A DNA stretch of 64,000 nucleotides from Ralstonia soli (GCF_023955655.1 NZ_JAMXHT010000001.1:620001-684000); one strand, 5' to 3'. Positions 1 through 10,496 are shown, counted from the stretch's first letter. The notes: a model not told the origin generated them from the sequence alone. Numbers and translations are program-made.

Positions 1-456
1 TATGAGATCGAACTCGTGGTCGCCATCGGCACGGGCGGGCGCGACATCGCCGTGGAAACGGCGGCCAAGCATATCTACGGCTACGCCATCGGCCTGGACA
101 TGACGCGCCGCGACCTGCAGAACGCTGCCAAGAAGGGCGGCCGCCCGTGGGAAACCGGCAAGGCGTTCGATGGCTCGGCCCCCATCGGCCCGATCGTTCC
201 CGTGAAGGATGTCGGCCACCCGAGCGAGGGCGCGATCACGCTGTCGGTCAATGGCAAGGAACATCAGCGCGGGGACTTGTCGGACCTGATCTGGTCAGTG
301 CCGGAAACCATTGCGTACCTCTCGCGCCTGTTCGAGCTGCGCCCCGGCGATCTGATCTACACCGGCACGCCCGAGGGCGTCGGCCCGGTCGTCGTTGGCG
401 ACCTGATGGTCGGCAAGATCGACGGCGTGGGCGAACTGCACGTGAAGGTCATCTGA
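1..456 (+). CDS. Fumarylacetoacetate hydrolase family protein (3' part)
   Basis: The open frame runs from the first base of the window, so the true start lies upstream and only the C-terminal 151 residues are visible. They match the FAH fold, including the family-typical [10 protein letters not shown] segment near the end and an N-proximal segment with [17 protein letters not shown] enzymes hydrolyse a C-C bond in beta-diketo acids such as fumarylacetoacetate or fumarylpyruvate, using a divalent metal in the cytoplasm. A zeta-class GST isomerase starts 9 bases downstream, so the two probably act in sequence on a ring-cleavage product (maleyl to fumaryl isomer, then hydrolysis). Whether the pathway is homogentisate or gentisate cannot be told from the window. 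Confidence 0.88.
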   Translation, partial: YEIELVVAIGTGGRDIAVETAAKHIYGYAIGLDMTRRDLQNAAKKGGRPWETGKAFDGSAPIGPIVPVKDVGHPSEGAITLSVNGKEHQRGDLSDLIWSVPETIAYLSRLFELRPGDLIYTGTPEGVGPVVVGDLMVGKIDGVGELHVKVI

Positions 457-465
457 GGCAGAACC

Positions 466-1116
466 ATGTCGATCAAGCTGTACAACTACTTCCGCAGTTC
501 GGCGTCGTTCCGTGTGCGCATCGCGCTGGAGATCAAGGGCCTGCCGTATGAGTACGCGCCGGTCCACCTGCTCAAGGGCGAGCAAATGGCGCCCGACTTC
601 GTCAAGCTCAACCCCGATGCGCTGGTGCCCGTGCTGTGCGATGGCACCGACGTGTTGAACCAGTCGCTGGCGATTGTCGAATACCTGGAAGAGACGCACC
701 CCGAGCCCACGCTGCTGCCGGGCTCGCCCAGCCACCGTGCGCACATTCGCGCGATTGCACTGGCGATTGCGTGCGAGATCCATCCGCTCAACAACCCGCG
801 CGTGCTGAAGTACCTCAAGCACACGTTCAACGTGGAAGAGGAAGCGCGCAACGACTGGTATCGCCACTGGGTGAAGCTGGGGTTTGCGGCGCTGGAGACG
901 CGGCTGTCGGCGTCGCCGCTCACGGGTGCCTACTGCGTGGGTGACACACCGACCCTGGCGGATGTGTGCCTCGTGCCGCAGGTGTTCAACGGCAAGCGGT
1001 TTGATGTGGCGGTGGAGGATTACCCGACGCTGGCGCGCATCTTTGAACACTGCATGGCGCAGGAGGCGTTTCAGCGGGCGGCGCCTGGGGTGCAGCCGGA
1101 TGCGGCTTCTGCGTAA
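466..1116 (+). CDS. maiA: Maleylacetoacetate / maleylpyruvate isomerase (zeta-class GST)
   Basis: The 216-residue protein has a thioredoxin-like N-terminal half with the zeta-GST signature RSSASFRVRIAL at about residues 10-21, where the SSAS loop binds glutathione. The C-terminal half is helical. Length is normal for the family. The enzyme performs glutathione-dependent cis-trans isomerisation of maleylacetoacetate (tyrosine/homogentisate pathway) or maleylpyruvate (gentisate pathway). It lies 9 bases after an FAH hydrolase gene, which fits either pathway. The ATG at 466 is preceded by a weak GAGGC site. The symbol maiA is the usual label; the maleylpyruvate alternative (nagL-type) is not excluded. 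Confidence 0.85.
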   Translation: MSIKLYNYFRSSASFRVRIALEIKGLPYEYAPVHLLKGEQMAPDFVKLNPDALVPVLCDGTDVLNQSLAIVEYLEETHPEPTLLPGSPSHRAHIRAIALAIACEIHPLNNPRVLKYLKHTFNVEEEARNDWYRHWVKLGFAALETRLSASPLTGAYCVGDTPTLADVCLVPQVFNGKRFDVAVEDYPTLARIFEHCMAQEAFQRAAPGVQPDAASA

Positions 1117-1142
1117 TCGGTAGCATTCCTGCACAAAACAAA

Positions 1143-1169
1143 ACGCCCTGACTGGATCAGGGCGTTTTT
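1143..1169 (+). terminator. Intrinsic terminator, probably bidirectional
   Basis: A 9-bp perfect stem (ACGCCCTGA / TCAGGGCGT, loop CTGGA) is followed by five T on the plus strand and has an A-rich tract on its 5' side. It can therefore end both maiA transcription and convergent ftsY transcription. Confidence 0.85.
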
Positions 1170-1199
1170 ACGTGGAACCGTTGCGCGTGAGGGGCGTTT

Positions 1200-2576
1200 T
1201 CAGCCCAACAACGCATCCGCAAATTCGCGCGCCGAGAACGGCTGCAAATCCTCCACCTGCTCCCCCACGCCAATGAAGTACACCGGCACTGGCCGCTGCC
1301 GCGCAATTGCAGCCAGGATGCCGCCCTTGGCGGTGCCGTCCAGCTTGGTGACGATCAGGCCCGTGAGGCCGAGCGTATCGTCAAAGGCCTTCACTTGCGC
1401 CAGGGCGTTCTGCCCCGTGTTGGCATCGATCACCAGCAGCGTTTCGTGCGGTGCGGTGGCCATCGCCTTGCCGATCACGCGGCGCACCTTCTTCAGCTCT
1501 TCCATCAGGTGCAGCTGCGTCGGCAGGCGGCCTGCGGTGTCGGCCATGACGATGTCGATGCCGCGTGCGCGCGCTGCGTTCACGGCATCGAAAATCACGG
1601 CGGCCGGGTCGCCGGATTCCTGCGCGACCACGGTCACGTTGTTGCGCTGTCCCCAAATCACGAGTTGCTCGCGCGCAGCGGCGCGGAAGGTGTCGCCCGC
1701 GGCCAGCAGCACCGATTGGCCATAGGTCTGGAAGTGCTTGCACAGCTTTCCGATGCTGGTCGTCTTGCCGGCCCCGTTGACGCCCGCAATCATGATCACC
1801 ATCGGCTGCTCGCGGCCGAGCACCATGGTTTTCTCCAGCGGGTGCAGCAGTTCGACCAGCAGGTCGCGCAGGGCGGTCTTCACGCCTTCGGCGGTGTCGA
1901 TGCGCTCGGCCTTGATGCGGCGGCGCAGTTCGCCCAGCAGGTATTCGGTGGCGTCGACGCCGGCGTCGGCCATCAGCAGCGCGGTTTCGAGTTCTTCGAA
2001 CAGCGCTTCGTCCACCTTCACGCCAACGAAGAGCGTCGTGAGGTTCTTGCTCGTTTTCGACAGGCCTGAGCGCAGGCGCGACATCCAGCCCTTGCGGGCC
2101 TGTTCGATGACGGCGGGCGTCGGCACCGTTTCGAACTCGTCGGCCTGCATGTCGAGCGAGGCGGTTTCGGCAGGCGCGTCCGGTACAGCCACTGACTTGG
2201 GCGGTGCAATGGTGGGTGCGGGTGCCGCAACCGGCGCCTCGGGCACCACCGGCGCGCTCGGGGCTGGTTCGGGCTTGGGTTCTGGGGCGGGGCTTGGCGC
2301 TGGCGCCTGCGGGGCGGCGGCCGGTTCGGGTGCCGTGCCTGCGCCAAAGCCCAGGCGCGACAGCCAGCCAGGGCGGGCTTCTTCCGCGATGGGCGGCGTG
2401 GCAGGTGTGGCGCTGCCGTCTGGCGCATCGGTTGTGCCTGGTGCGCCTAAAGTCGCCGCAGGCGAGGGGGCAGCCGAGGCAGGCACCGGTGCCTGGACGG
2501 CTTCGGGTGCGGCTTCGGGCGTGGGTTCAACGGCCAGCTGCGGCTCGGCTTTGCGCTTCTTCCAGAAACTAAACAT
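1200..2576 (-). CDS. ftsY: Signal recognition particle receptor FtsY
   Basis: This 458-residue protein is the SRP receptor GTPase that docks SRP-ribosome complexes at the inner membrane. The N-terminal 130 or so residues form a Pro/Ala/Glu-rich acidic A domain, followed by the helical N domain. The G domain shows GVNGAGKTT (P-loop), DTFRAAA, DTAGR and TKLDGTAKGG, all typical of SRP GTPases. I chose the ATG at 2576 (MFSFWKKRK) because an upstream in-frame start at 2609 would add an unlikely leader. The gene diverges from the M16 protease pair, whose first start is about 60 bases away, as is common in Burkholderiales. Confidence 0.96.
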   Translation of the reverse strand: MFSFWKKRKAEPQLAVEPTPEAAPEAVQAPVPASAAPSPAATLGAPGTTDAPDGSATPATPPIAEEARPGWLSRLGFGAGTAPEPAAAPQAPAPSPAPEPKPEPAPSAPVVPEAPVAAPAPTIAPPKSVAVPDAPAETASLDMQADEFETVPTPAVIEQARKGWMSRLRSGLSKTSKNLTTLFVGVKVDEALFEELETALLMADAGVDATEYLLGELRRRIKAERIDTAEGVKTALRDLLVELLHPLEKTMVLGREQPMVIMIAGVNGAGKTTSIGKLCKHFQTYGQSVLLAAGDTFRAAAREQLVIWGQRNNVTVVAQESGDPAAVIFDAVNAARARGIDIVMADTAGRLPTQLHLMEELKKVRRVIGKAMATAPHETLLVIDANTGQNALAQVKAFDDTLGLTGLIVTKLDGTAKGGILAAIARQRPVPVYFIGVGEQVEDLQPFSAREFADALLG

Positions 2577-2635
2577 CGTAGGGGCGGGTCTATTCGCCGT
2601 TAGAATCAAGCGTCGAATTTTATCAGACGGCCCCT

Positions 2636-4132
2636 ATGCGCTCTTCCATGCGAATCGTTTCAAACCGGGCCCGGCTGGGCACCTGGCAATTGGCTGCGAC
2701 GGCCCTGGCGGCGGCACTGCTGGCCGGCCCCCTTGGTGCACAGGAGCTGGCTTCTGCGCCGGCACGTGCAGGCGCTACCGCAGCCGAGGCCAAGGTGGGC
2801 GCCAGCCAGTCCGACACGCACGAATACAAACTCCCCAACGGCCTGCGCCTGATCGTCAAGGAAGACCACCGCGCGCCCACCGTGGCCCACATGGTCTGGT
2901 ACCGCGCTGGCAGTATCGACGAGCACAACGGCACCACCGGTGTCGCCCATATGCTCGAGCACATGATGTTCAAGGGCACCAAGGCGGTCGGCCCGGGCGA
3001 GTTCTCGCGCCGCGTGGCGGCCCTGGGCGGCCGTGAGAACGCCATGACCACGCGCGATTTCACGATGTACTTCCAGCAGATCGAGAAGTCGCATCTGGCC
3101 GATGTGATGGGCCTTGAAGCCGATCGCATGGCCAATCTCCAGCTCACCGACAAGGAGTTCAAGCCGGAGATGAACGTGGTGAAGGAAGAGCGCCGCATGC
3201 GCATCGACGACTCCGCCCGTTCGACCGTCTACGAGCAGATGCTTGCCACGCTGTTCAACGCCGCGCCGTATCGCAACCCGACTATCGGCTGGCCGGGGGA
3301 TCTGGACACGATGACGGTGCAGGACGCGCAAAACTGGTACCACGCCTGGTACACGCCCAACAACGTCACCGTGATTGTGGCGGGCGATGTGAAGCCGGAC
3401 GAGGTGTTCCGCCTCGCGCAGCGCACCTACGGCAAGCTCAAGCCGCACGCACTGCCGCGCCGCTATGCGCAGGAAGAGCCCAAGCAGATCGGCGTGAAGC
3501 GCATCTGGGTGAAGGCGCCGGCCGAGAACCCCTATGTCGTGCTGGCCTACAAGGCACCGCCGCTCAAGGACGTGGAGAAGGATGTCGATCCGTACGCGCT
3601 CGAAGTCCTGTCCGCGGTGCTCGATGGTTATGACAATGCCCGCTTGCCGAACCTGCTCGTCAAGGGCGAGAAGCGCATTGCGGATGACGTCAACGCCGGC
3701 TACGACGGCCTGAACCGCGGTCCGTCGATCTTCCTGATGGACGGCACGCCCGCTGACGGCCACACCACCGCCGAGATCGAACAGGCGCTGCGCGCGCAGA
3801 TCGAGCGCATCGCCAAGGAGGGCGTGACCGATGCGGAGTTGAAGCGCGTCAAGGCGCAGGTCGTGGCCGGGCAGATCTACAAGCGCGACTCGGTGTTCGG
3901 TCAGGGCATGGAGATCGGCATGAACGAGATGACCGGCCTGTCGTGGCGCACGCTCGACCGCCAGCTCGAGAAGATCAAGGCCGTCACGTCGGCGCAGATC
4001 CAGCACGTTGCACAGACGTATTTCAGCGAAGACAACCTCGTCGTGGCCACGCTGCTGCCGCAACCGATCGACCCCAACAAACCGGCGCGCAAGCCTGTTC
4101 CCGGCATGCGCGATGAAGGAGGGCTGCGTTGA
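2636..4132 (+). CDS. M16 family zinc protease, catalytic subunit
   Basis: A 498-residue insulinase/pitrilysin-family protein. It carries the inverted zinc motif HMLEH (HxxEH) near residue 105 and a downstream glutamate context (VVKEERRM) that completes the zinc site. A hydrophobic Ala/Leu-rich segment near residues 15-33 ending in GAQ looks like a Sec signal peptide, so the enzyme is probably periplasmic. The next gene overlaps by one base (TGATG) and encodes a related protein without the zinc motif. The two likely form a heterodimer like mitochondrial processing peptidase. The start may be 2636 or the ATG at 2648. Confidence 0.9.
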   Translation: MRSSMRIVSNRARLGTWQLAATALAAALLAGPLGAQELASAPARAGATAAEAKVGASQSDTHEYKLPNGLRLIVKEDHRAPTVAHMVWYRAGSIDEHNGTTGVAHMLEHMMFKGTKAVGPGEFSRRVAALGGRENAMTTRDFTMYFQQIEKSHLADVMGLEADRMANLQLTDKEFKPEMNVVKEERRMRIDDSARSTVYEQMLATLFNAAPYRNPTIGWPGDLDTMTVQDAQNWYHAWYTPNNVTVIVAGDVKPDEVFRLAQRTYGKLKPHALPRRYAQEEPKQIGVKRIWVKAPAENPYVVLAYKAPPLKDVEKDVDPYALEVLSAVLDGYDNARLPNLLVKGEKRIADDVNAGYDGLNRGPSIFLMDGTPADGHTTAEIEQALRAQIERIAKEGVTDAELKRVKAQVVAGQIYKRDSVFGQGMEIGMNEMTGLSWRTLDRQLEKIKAVTSAQIQHVAQTYFSEDNLVVATLLPQPIDPNKPARKPVPGMRDEGGLR

Positions 4133-5484
4133 TGCGCGCCATGTCTATCACTCTGAAGACGGCGCTGGTCGCCATCGTTGCAGCGGCGACGCAGAGCGCG
4201 CTGGCCGCGCTGCCCATTGAACACTGGACGGCCCCGACCGGCGCGCGCGTGTACTTCGTTCCGAGCCCGTCGATCCCGATGCTCGACATCAACCTCGACG
4301 TGGATGCGGGCTCCCGTTATGAGCCGGCGGCCAAGGTGGGCCTGGCATCGCTCACGGCTGGCATGCTCGACAAGGGCGTCGCAGCGCAGGGCAATGCTCC
4401 GGCGCGTGATGAAGCAGCGATTGCTGATGCGTTTGCCGATGTGGGCGCGAGCTTTGGCGGTGGCGCCGGCGGTGATCGCACCAGCCTGCGCCTGCGCACG
4501 CTCTCGGACCCGACCGAACGCGGCCCGGCCATCGCGCTGATGACGCAGATTGTCTCGGCGCCGACCTTTCCCGATGCCGTGCTCGCGCGCGACAAGCAGC
4601 GCCTGGTGGCGGCCATCCGTGAATCGCTGACCAAGCCGGGTGTGCTGGCCGAGCGCGCGTTCGGCCAGGCCATCTACGGCACGCATCCGTATGGCCAGAC
4701 GGCGTCGCCCGAAACGGTGGAGAGCATCACGCGCGATGACATCGTGCGCTACTACCAGGCCAACTACACGGCCAAGCGCGCGGTGGTGACGCTCATTGGC
4801 GCGATCAGCCGCCAGGAAGCCGAGACGATCGCTGAGCAGATCACGCGCGGCCTGCCCGCCGACGGCGCAACGCCTCCGCCATTGCCCGACGTGAAGATGC
4901 CGCTGGCGAAGGCCCAGACAATCCGCATTCCGCATCCGGCGCAGCAGGCCAGCATCATCATCGGCCAGCCCGGTATCACCCGCAGCGATAAGGATTACTT
5001 TGCGCTGCTGGTCGGCAACTACGTGCTGGGTGGTGGCGGCTTCAGCGCACGCCTGACCAACGAGGTGCGCGAGAAGCGCGGCCTTACCTACAGCATTGGC
5101 AGCTACTTCGCGCCGGCAGCGCAGCCCGGCCCGTTCGAGCTGGCATTGCAGACGCGCAAGGACCAGACCGAGGCTGCGCTGACCGTGGTGCGTGACACCG
5201 TTGCCAAGTTTGTCGCCGAGGGGCCTACCGACGTGGAATTGAAGGCGGCCAAGGACAATCTCGTCAACGGTTTCCCGCTGCGGCTGGACAGCAACCGCAA
5301 GCTGCTGGACAACGTCGCCAACATCGGCTGGTACAACCTGCCGCTGGATTATTTGGATACGTGGACGCAGCGCATCGCGGCCGTGACGCGCGACCAGGTG
5401 CGCGCGGCGTTCCAGCGCGTGCTGCAGCCGCAGACCATGGCGACGATCGTGGTGGGTGGTCCGGAGAAGCAAGCCGCGAACTGA
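4132..5484 (+). CDS. M16 family protein, non-catalytic subunit
   Basis: A 450-residue M16-family protein whose ATG overlaps the stop of the preceding protease by one base; a strong GAAGGAGGG site lies just upstream. The N terminus is a clear signal peptide (ALVAIVAAATQSALA). At the position of the HxxEH zinc motif the sequence reads SLTAGM, so zinc binding and catalysis are not expected. The C-terminal substrate-gripping region, with EVREKRGLTYS, is well preserved. By analogy with other split M16B pairs it should assemble with the catalytic partner. The natural substrate is unknown. Confidence 0.9.
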   Translation: MRAMSITLKTALVAIVAAATQSALAALPIEHWTAPTGARVYFVPSPSIPMLDINLDVDAGSRYEPAAKVGLASLTAGMLDKGVAAQGNAPARDEAAIADAFADVGASFGGGAGGDRTSLRLRTLSDPTERGPAIALMTQIVSAPTFPDAVLARDKQRLVAAIRESLTKPGVLAERAFGQAIYGTHPYGQTASPETVESITRDDIVRYYQANYTAKRAVVTLIGAISRQEAETIAEQITRGLPADGATPPPLPDVKMPLAKAQTIRIPHPAQQASIIIGQPGITRSDKDYFALLVGNYVLGGGGFSARLTNEVREKRGLTYSIGSYFAPAAQPGPFELALQTRKDQTEAALTVVRDTVAKFVAEGPTDVELKAAKDNLVNGFPLRLDSNRKLLDNVANIGWYNLPLDYLDTWTQRIAAVTRDQVRAAFQRVLQPQTMATIVVGGPEKQAAN

Positions 5485-5502
5485 CGTAGGCGCCTTCATC
5501 CG

Positions 5503-5532
5503 AAAAAACCGGCGGCATTCCCGCCGGTTTTT
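5503..5532 (+). terminator. Intrinsic terminator after the M16 pair
   Basis: A run of six A leads into CCGGCGG, loop CATTC, CCGCCGG and then five T. It lies 19 bases after the stop of the second M16 gene and just before rsmD. Confidence 0.88.
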
Positions 5533-5557
5533 GTTTGGGCCACTTACAATCGCGCGC

Positions 5558-6214
5558 ATGGCACCTCGTACCCCCAGCTCCAAAGGCCCCAAGGCCAAGA
5601 CCGCGACCTCGCACGCACGCGCGCCACAGCAGGTGCGCATCATCGGCGGGCAATACAAGCGCACGCCGCTGCCGGTGGTCGACGCCGATGGCCTGCGCCC
5701 CACCAGCGACCGCGTTCGCGAAACCGTCTTCAACTGGCTCGGGCAGGATCTGACGGGCTGGCGCTGCGCGGACCTCTTTGCCGGCACCGGTGCGCTCGGT
5801 TTTGAAGCCGCCTCACGCGGCGCTACCCAGGTGACGCTCATCGAGAACCACGCCCCCGCCGTGCGCGCGTTGCAGGCTGTGCGCGACAAGCTGGGCGCCA
5901 GCATGGTCCACATCGTCTCGGGCGACGCCTTTGCCTGGCTGGCCCGACAGCCTGACGCGGCGCTCGATGCGGTGTTCATCGACCCGCCGTTTGCGCAGGA
6001 CTGGACGTTGCGCGCATTGGAAGCCGCCACGCGCGTGGTCAAACCGGGCGGCGTGATCTACCTTGAAGCCGCGCAGCCGCTCCTTGATGTGAGCGCTGAT
6101 TCGCATGGAGATGACGTGGCCGCGGGTATCGCGCTGCCCACCGATTTGGTGCTGCACCGACATCTGCGCGCCGGTGCGGTGCACGCCCATTTGCTGCTCC
6201 GCAAAAACGGTTAA
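5558..6214 (+). CDS. rsmD: 16S rRNA (guanine966-N2)-methyltransferase
   Basis: A 218-residue class I SAM-dependent methyltransferase. The RsmD pattern is clear: RIIGGQYKRTPL and RPTSDRVRETVFNWL in the N-terminal part, the SAM-binding loop DLFAGTGALGFEA, and the catalytic DPPF motif (IDPPFAQ). It methylates G966 of 16S rRNA during small-subunit assembly. I chose the ATG at 5558 because it follows the terminator; the open frame extends upstream into the preceding gene. It is followed by coaD, a very common pairing. The N-terminal 20 residues are basic and low in complexity. Confidence 0.93.
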   Translation: MAPRTPSSKGPKAKTATSHARAPQQVRIIGGQYKRTPLPVVDADGLRPTSDRVRETVFNWLGQDLTGWRCADLFAGTGALGFEAASRGATQVTLIENHAPAVRALQAVRDKLGASMVHIVSGDAFAWLARQPDAALDAVFIDPPFAQDWTLRALEAATRVVKPGGVIYLEAAQPLLDVSADSHGDDVAAGIALPTDLVLHRHLRAGAVHAHLLLRKNG

Positions 6215-6344
6215 ACTACGCCGCTCGCAACCGGTGCATGGGCACCGGGCGGCACCTGCATCGGGCGCGTTCCGGTTCTGGGGCTTGCCCGGCCAGTCTC
6301 GGAAGCGTGCAGGCGGCAGGCTCGGGATCTGCCGCGCTCGATAA

Positions 6345-6932
<588 letters not shown>

Positions 6933-6937
6933 AATGA

Positions 6938-7243
<306 letters not shown>

Positions 7244-7252
7244 GCATACAAG

Positions 7253-7278
7253 AAGAGACGGCCCAGGCCGTCTCTTTT
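7253..7278 (+). terminator. Intrinsic terminator after the ferredoxin gene
   Basis: Stem GAGACGGC / GCCGTCTC with loop CCAG, followed by TTTT. It starts 9 bases after the ferredoxin stop codon. Confidence 0.85.
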
Positions 7279-7299
7279 CATTGGTGCCTGCCGAACGGC

Positions 7300-7944
7300 T
7301 TACTGGATCGGCAGCAGATCTTCCGGGCCTTCATACGCATAGCCCGGCTCGCAGACGATGCGGTAGTGCGGGTAATGCGGACGCGGTGGGCGCGGCGCGA
7401 TCGGTGTGGGTGCCGCAGGAGCTTGCGCGAACGGCTTGGGGCCATTGCCGGGCTGACGCAGTGCACCGGCAGGGGGCGTCGGCATGGTAGTGGGCGGGTG
7501 GATCCCCGGCATCGGTGTCGGATAAGGCTGCGGGTAGGGCGTTGGCCCCACGTAGACGCGGTGACAGTAGCGAACGCCTTCCTGCGCAACCACCACCTTT
7601 CGCTGCTGCTCGCGACGCGCCTGTTCGGCGGCCTGCGCGGTGATCTGGGCCTGGCGCGCGTCTTCTGCAGCCTGGGTCTTGCGCCGCGTAGTTTCCATCT
7701 CGCGCACCTGGGCGGCTTCTGCGCTGGCGCGTTCGCGGGCGGCTTTCTGATCGGCGGCGGTTGGGGTGTTGTCGATCAGCGGCACGGCCACGGAGCGCGA
7801 GCCGCACGGATGATCCGAATACACCGTCTGCCCGCCTTCCGTGCACCGGTACACCTCTGCGTATGCCGACAGGCCGCCGGCAAGCCCGAGCACCAGAACT
7901 GCCAGCGCAGCGGCGCGTGAAGTGAATCTGGCGAGCGGCGTCAT
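7300..7944 (-). CDS. DUF4124 domain-containing periplasmic protein
   Basis: A 214-residue protein of unknown function. Residues 1-29 form a signal peptide (LAVLVLGLAGGLSAYA). The DUF4124 core follows, recognisable from EVYRCTEGGQTVYSDHPCG with its two cysteines. A long Ala/Glu/Arg-rich stretch (about residues 65-118) is likely a coiled coil, and the tail is rich in proline. Two further cysteines occur in RYCH and IVCEPGY. The gene starts 24 bases after the stop of pth and is probably cotranscribed with it. DUF4124 proteins are common in Burkholderiales, but no biochemical role can be assigned from sequence. Confidence 0.8.
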   Translation of the reverse strand: MTPLARFTSRAAALAVLVLGLAGGLSAYAEVYRCTEGGQTVYSDHPCGSRSVAVPLIDNTPTAADQKAARERASAEAAQVREMETTRRKTQAAEDARQAQITAQAAEQARREQQRKVVVAQEGVRYCHRVYVGPTPYPQPYPTPMPGIHPPTTMPTPPAGALRQPGNGPKPFAQAPAAPTPIAPRPPRPHYPHYRIVCEPGYAYEGPEDLLPIQ

Positions 7945-7968
7945 GGCGGTGTCCCGGGTGTTGGCGAA

Positions 7969-8571
7969 TCAGCGTGCGGTGTGCAGGCGCATCATGGCCT
8001 TCTCAGCGTTGCCGGCGATCAGCTCGGGCAACGCATCGAGGCTCTGGTCGATGGCGCGGTCGATGAGGTCTTGCTCTTCCCTACGCGGCGCCTTCAACAC
8101 GAAGTTGGCGACGTCGTGCTGGCCGGATGGGGCTGTGCCCGGCGGCAGCAGATTGCGCGGATGGCCGATGCCCAGCCGCAGGCGCCAGAACTGCTGGGTG
8201 GTTAGATGCGCAGCTATGTCCTTCAGGCCGTTGTGGCCGCCCGAGCCGCCGCCGAGCTTGAGCTTGACTGCACCAGGCGGCAGGTCCAGTTCGTCATGGA
8301 CGACCAGGATTTCGTCCGGCATCACCTTATAGAAGCGCGCCAGCGCTACGGTGGCCAGGCCGGAGCGGTTCATGAAGGTCTGCGGCTGCAGCAGCCACAC
8401 TTCATGGCCCCACAGGTTGGCACGCGCGGCATAGCCGTGAAAGCGCGTCTCGTTGCGCAGCGTCACGTTGCCAATGCGCGCGAGCTGGTCGACCAGCCAG
8501 AAGCCGGCGTTGTGCCGCGTCGCTGCATATTCGGCGCCCGGATTGCCGAGCCCGACGATGAGTTTGATCAT
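7969..8571 (-). CDS. pth: Peptidyl-tRNA hydrolase
   Basis: The 200-residue enzyme recycles peptidyl-tRNA released from stalled ribosomes. Family motifs are present: [13 protein letters not shown] at the N terminus, the catalytic histidine in TRHNAGF (about residue 20), [15 protein letters not shown] and [11 protein letters not shown]. Length is normal for the family. It lies downstream of rplY, with a strong terminator between the two, so it probably has its own promoter in the 8572-8670 interval. Confidence 0.97.
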   Translation of the reverse strand: MIKLIVGLGNPGAEYAATRHNAGFWLVDQLARIGNVTLRNETRFHGYAARANLWGHEVWLLQPQTFMNRSGLATVALARFYKVMPDEILVVHDELDLPPGAVKLKLGGGSGGHNGLKDIAAHLTTQQFWRLRLGIGHPRNLLPPGTAPSGQHDVANFVLKAPRREEQDLIDRAIDQSLDALPELIAGNAEKAMMRLHTAR

Positions 8572-8674
8572 GCGATTCGTATCAGGTTGAGGTGCAGGAA
8601 GCGCCCCGTGATCGTAGAAGCATAGCTGCTTTCCGGCAGCCTGGAGGCAGGTAGGCTCGGGCCGCGCGGGCAGA

Positions 8675-8711
8675 AAAAAAGCCCGGCGAGACAGGCTCAG
8701 CGGGCTTTTTT
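8675..8711 (-). terminator. Intrinsic terminator after rplY
   Basis: An 11-bp stem (AAAAAAGCCCG / CGGGCTTTTTT) around a 15-base loop, giving a U-tract when transcribed on the minus strand. It sits 43 bases past the rplY stop. Confidence 0.85.
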
Positions 8712-8754
8712 GACTCGCGCCGGAGCGCGAGGTGCGGCAGCTCAGTTTAACAAC

Positions 8755-9381
8755 TTAGGCAGCCGGCTTGTCTTCGCCTTCAGCAGCGGCGCCTTCAGCG
8801 GCAGCGGCGGACACTTCGCCAGCCGGCACGGTGATGTTGGCGACGGCCGGGTTCTCATCGCCACCGTGGGTGAGGATGGTCACGCCCTTCGGCAGCTTCA
8901 GGTCGGCGATGTGCAGGGTCTGGCCGATTTCCAGCGCGCCCAGGTCCACTTCGATGAACTCCGGCAGGTCGGCCGGCAGGCACGACACTTCAACGTCGTT
9001 CAGGATGTGGTTCACGATGCCGTGGCCCAGCTTCACGCCCGGTGCGGTTTCCTGGTTCAGGAAGTGCAGCGGCACCTTGACGTGGATCTTTTCCTTGGCC
9101 GACACGCGTTGGAAGTCGACGTGCAGAACCAGTTGCTTGAACGGGTGCAGTTGGAAGTCGCGCAGCAGCGCCTTTTCCACCTTGCCGGCCACTTCGATGT
9201 CGAGGATCGACGAGTGGAAGGCTTCCTTCTTCAGCGCGTGGTACAGCGCGTTGTGATCGAGTTCGATCATCTTCGGATCGGCTTCACCGCCGTAGATGAT
9301 GCCTGGGGTCTTACCGGCGTTGCGCAGGCGGCGGCTCGCACCAGTGCCCTGAACGCTACGCTCGAAAGCGACGACTTTCAT
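8755..9381 (-). CDS. rplY: 50S ribosomal protein L25 / general stress protein Ctc
   Basis: A 208-residue long form of L25. The N-terminal 5S-rRNA-binding domain begins MKVVAFERS and contains [21 protein letters not shown]-terminal TL5-like beta domain follows, ending in an Ala/Glu-rich acidic tail. The long form is the rule in beta-proteobacteria, whereas the short E. coli protein lacks the second domain. It follows prs by 164 bases on the same strand. Products of prs and rplY are often encoded together with pth. Confidence 0.95.
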   Translation of the reverse strand: MKVVAFERSVQGTGASRRLRNAGKTPGIIYGGEADPKMIELDHNALYHALKKEAFHSSILDIEVAGKVEKALLRDFQLHPFKQLVLHVDFQRVSAKEKIHVKVPLHFLNQETAPGVKLGHGIVNHILNDVEVSCLPADLPEFIEVDLGALEIGQTLHIADLKLPKGVTILTHGGDENPAVANITVPAGEVSAAAAEGAAAEGEDKPAA

Positions 9382-9545
9382 GATTGCTCCAAACGAAAAA
9401 GACGACTCGCGACCAAGCCGTCCGGTGAACGGGGCGCCATATTGCGCCCCGCAGACACCGCAGAAATGCCGTTTAGTCGACGTTTTCTGCAGTAAAGCCT
9501 TGAATTATAACAGTAAGTCGACGAACTGCCGAACTGCGTGCTGAA

Positions 9546-10496
9546 TTATTCAGCAAACAGCGACATGATCGAATCACCACGCACGATGCGGGTGAAGGTC
9601 TCGGCCAGCAGCGGGGCGGTCGAGAGCTGACGGATCTTGCTGCATTTGGCAGCGTCGTCGCGCAGCGGGATGGTGTCGGTCACAACCACTTCATCCAGCG
9701 CCGAGTCGGCAATGCGGGCGGCCGCGCCACCCGACAGCACCGGGTGCGTGCAGTACGAGAACACTTGCTTGGCACCGCGCTCTTTGAGCACCTGGGCGGC
9801 CTTGCACAGCGTGCCGCCGGTGTCGATCATATCGTCCATGATCACGCAGTTGCGGCCGTCGACTTCACCGATGATGTTCATCACCTCGGCCACGTTGGCC
9901 TTGGGACGGCGCTTGTCGATGATGGCGAGGTCGGTGTTGAGCTGTTTGGCGAGCGCACGGGCACGCACCACGCCGCCGACGTCCGGCGACACGACCAGCA
10001 GGTCGCTGTAGTTCTTCTTGCGCAGGTCTTCGAGCAGCACCGGCGACGCGTAGATGTTGTCGACCGGAATGTCGAAGAAGCCCTGAATCTGGTCAGCGTG
10101 GAGGTCCATCGTCAGCACGCGCTCGACGCCGGCGACTTCCAGCATGTTGGCCACGACCTTGGCCGTGATAGCCACACGCGCCGAACGCGGGCGGCGATCC
10201 TGGCGGGCATAGCCGAAGTAGGGGATGGCCGCCGTGATGCGGCGGGCAGACGCGCGCTTGAGCGCATCGACCATCACCATCAGTTCCATCAGGTTGTCGT
10301 TGGTCGGGGCGCAGGTGGATTGCAGGATGATCACGTGCTTGCCGCGCACGTTTTCCTGGATCTCGACCTGAACTTCACCATCGGAGAATCGGCCGACGAG
10401 GGCCTTGCCGAGCGGGATGCCTAGGTGCTTGACGACAGCTTCGGCGAGTTTCGGGTTGGCGTTGCCGGTAAAAACCATCAAGCCTTCGCTGCTCAT
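9546..10496 (-). CDS. prs: Ribose-phosphate pyrophosphokinase (PRPP synthetase)
   Basis: The 316-residue enzyme makes PRPP from ribose 5-phosphate and ATP for nucleotide, histidine, tryptophan and NAD synthesis. Diagnostic features are the N-terminal [12 protein letters not shown], the ATP loop segment [30 protein letters not shown], and the PRPP-binding loop [14 protein letters not shown] chose the ATG at 10496, which gives the canonical length. An in-frame extension reaches 10880 but passes through the tRNA gene. The tRNA-Gln lies 82 bases upstream on the same strand, so both may be on one transcript. Confidence 0.97.
   Translation of the reverse strand: MSSEGLMVFTGNANPKLAEAVVKHLGIPLGKALVGRFSDGEVQVEIQENVRGKHVIILQSTCAPTNDNLMELMVMVDALKRASARRITAAIPYFGYARQDRRPRSARVAITAKVVANMLEVAGVERVLTMDLHADQIQGFFDIPVDNIYASPVLLEDLRKKNYSDLLVVSPDVGGVVRARALAKQLNTDLAIIDKRRPKANVAEVMNIIGEVDGRNCVIMDDMIDTGGTLCKAAQVLKERGAKQVFSYCTHPVLSGGAAARIADSALDEVVVTDTIPLRDDAAKCSKIRQLSTAPLLAETFTRIVRGDSIMSLFAE

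Noticed and set aside
3901-6042. A 713-residue open frame on the minus strand opposite the M16 genes and rsmD
   Set aside because: It lies antisense to three genes with clear conserved motifs and has the Arg/His-rich composition expected of a reversed GC-rich frame.
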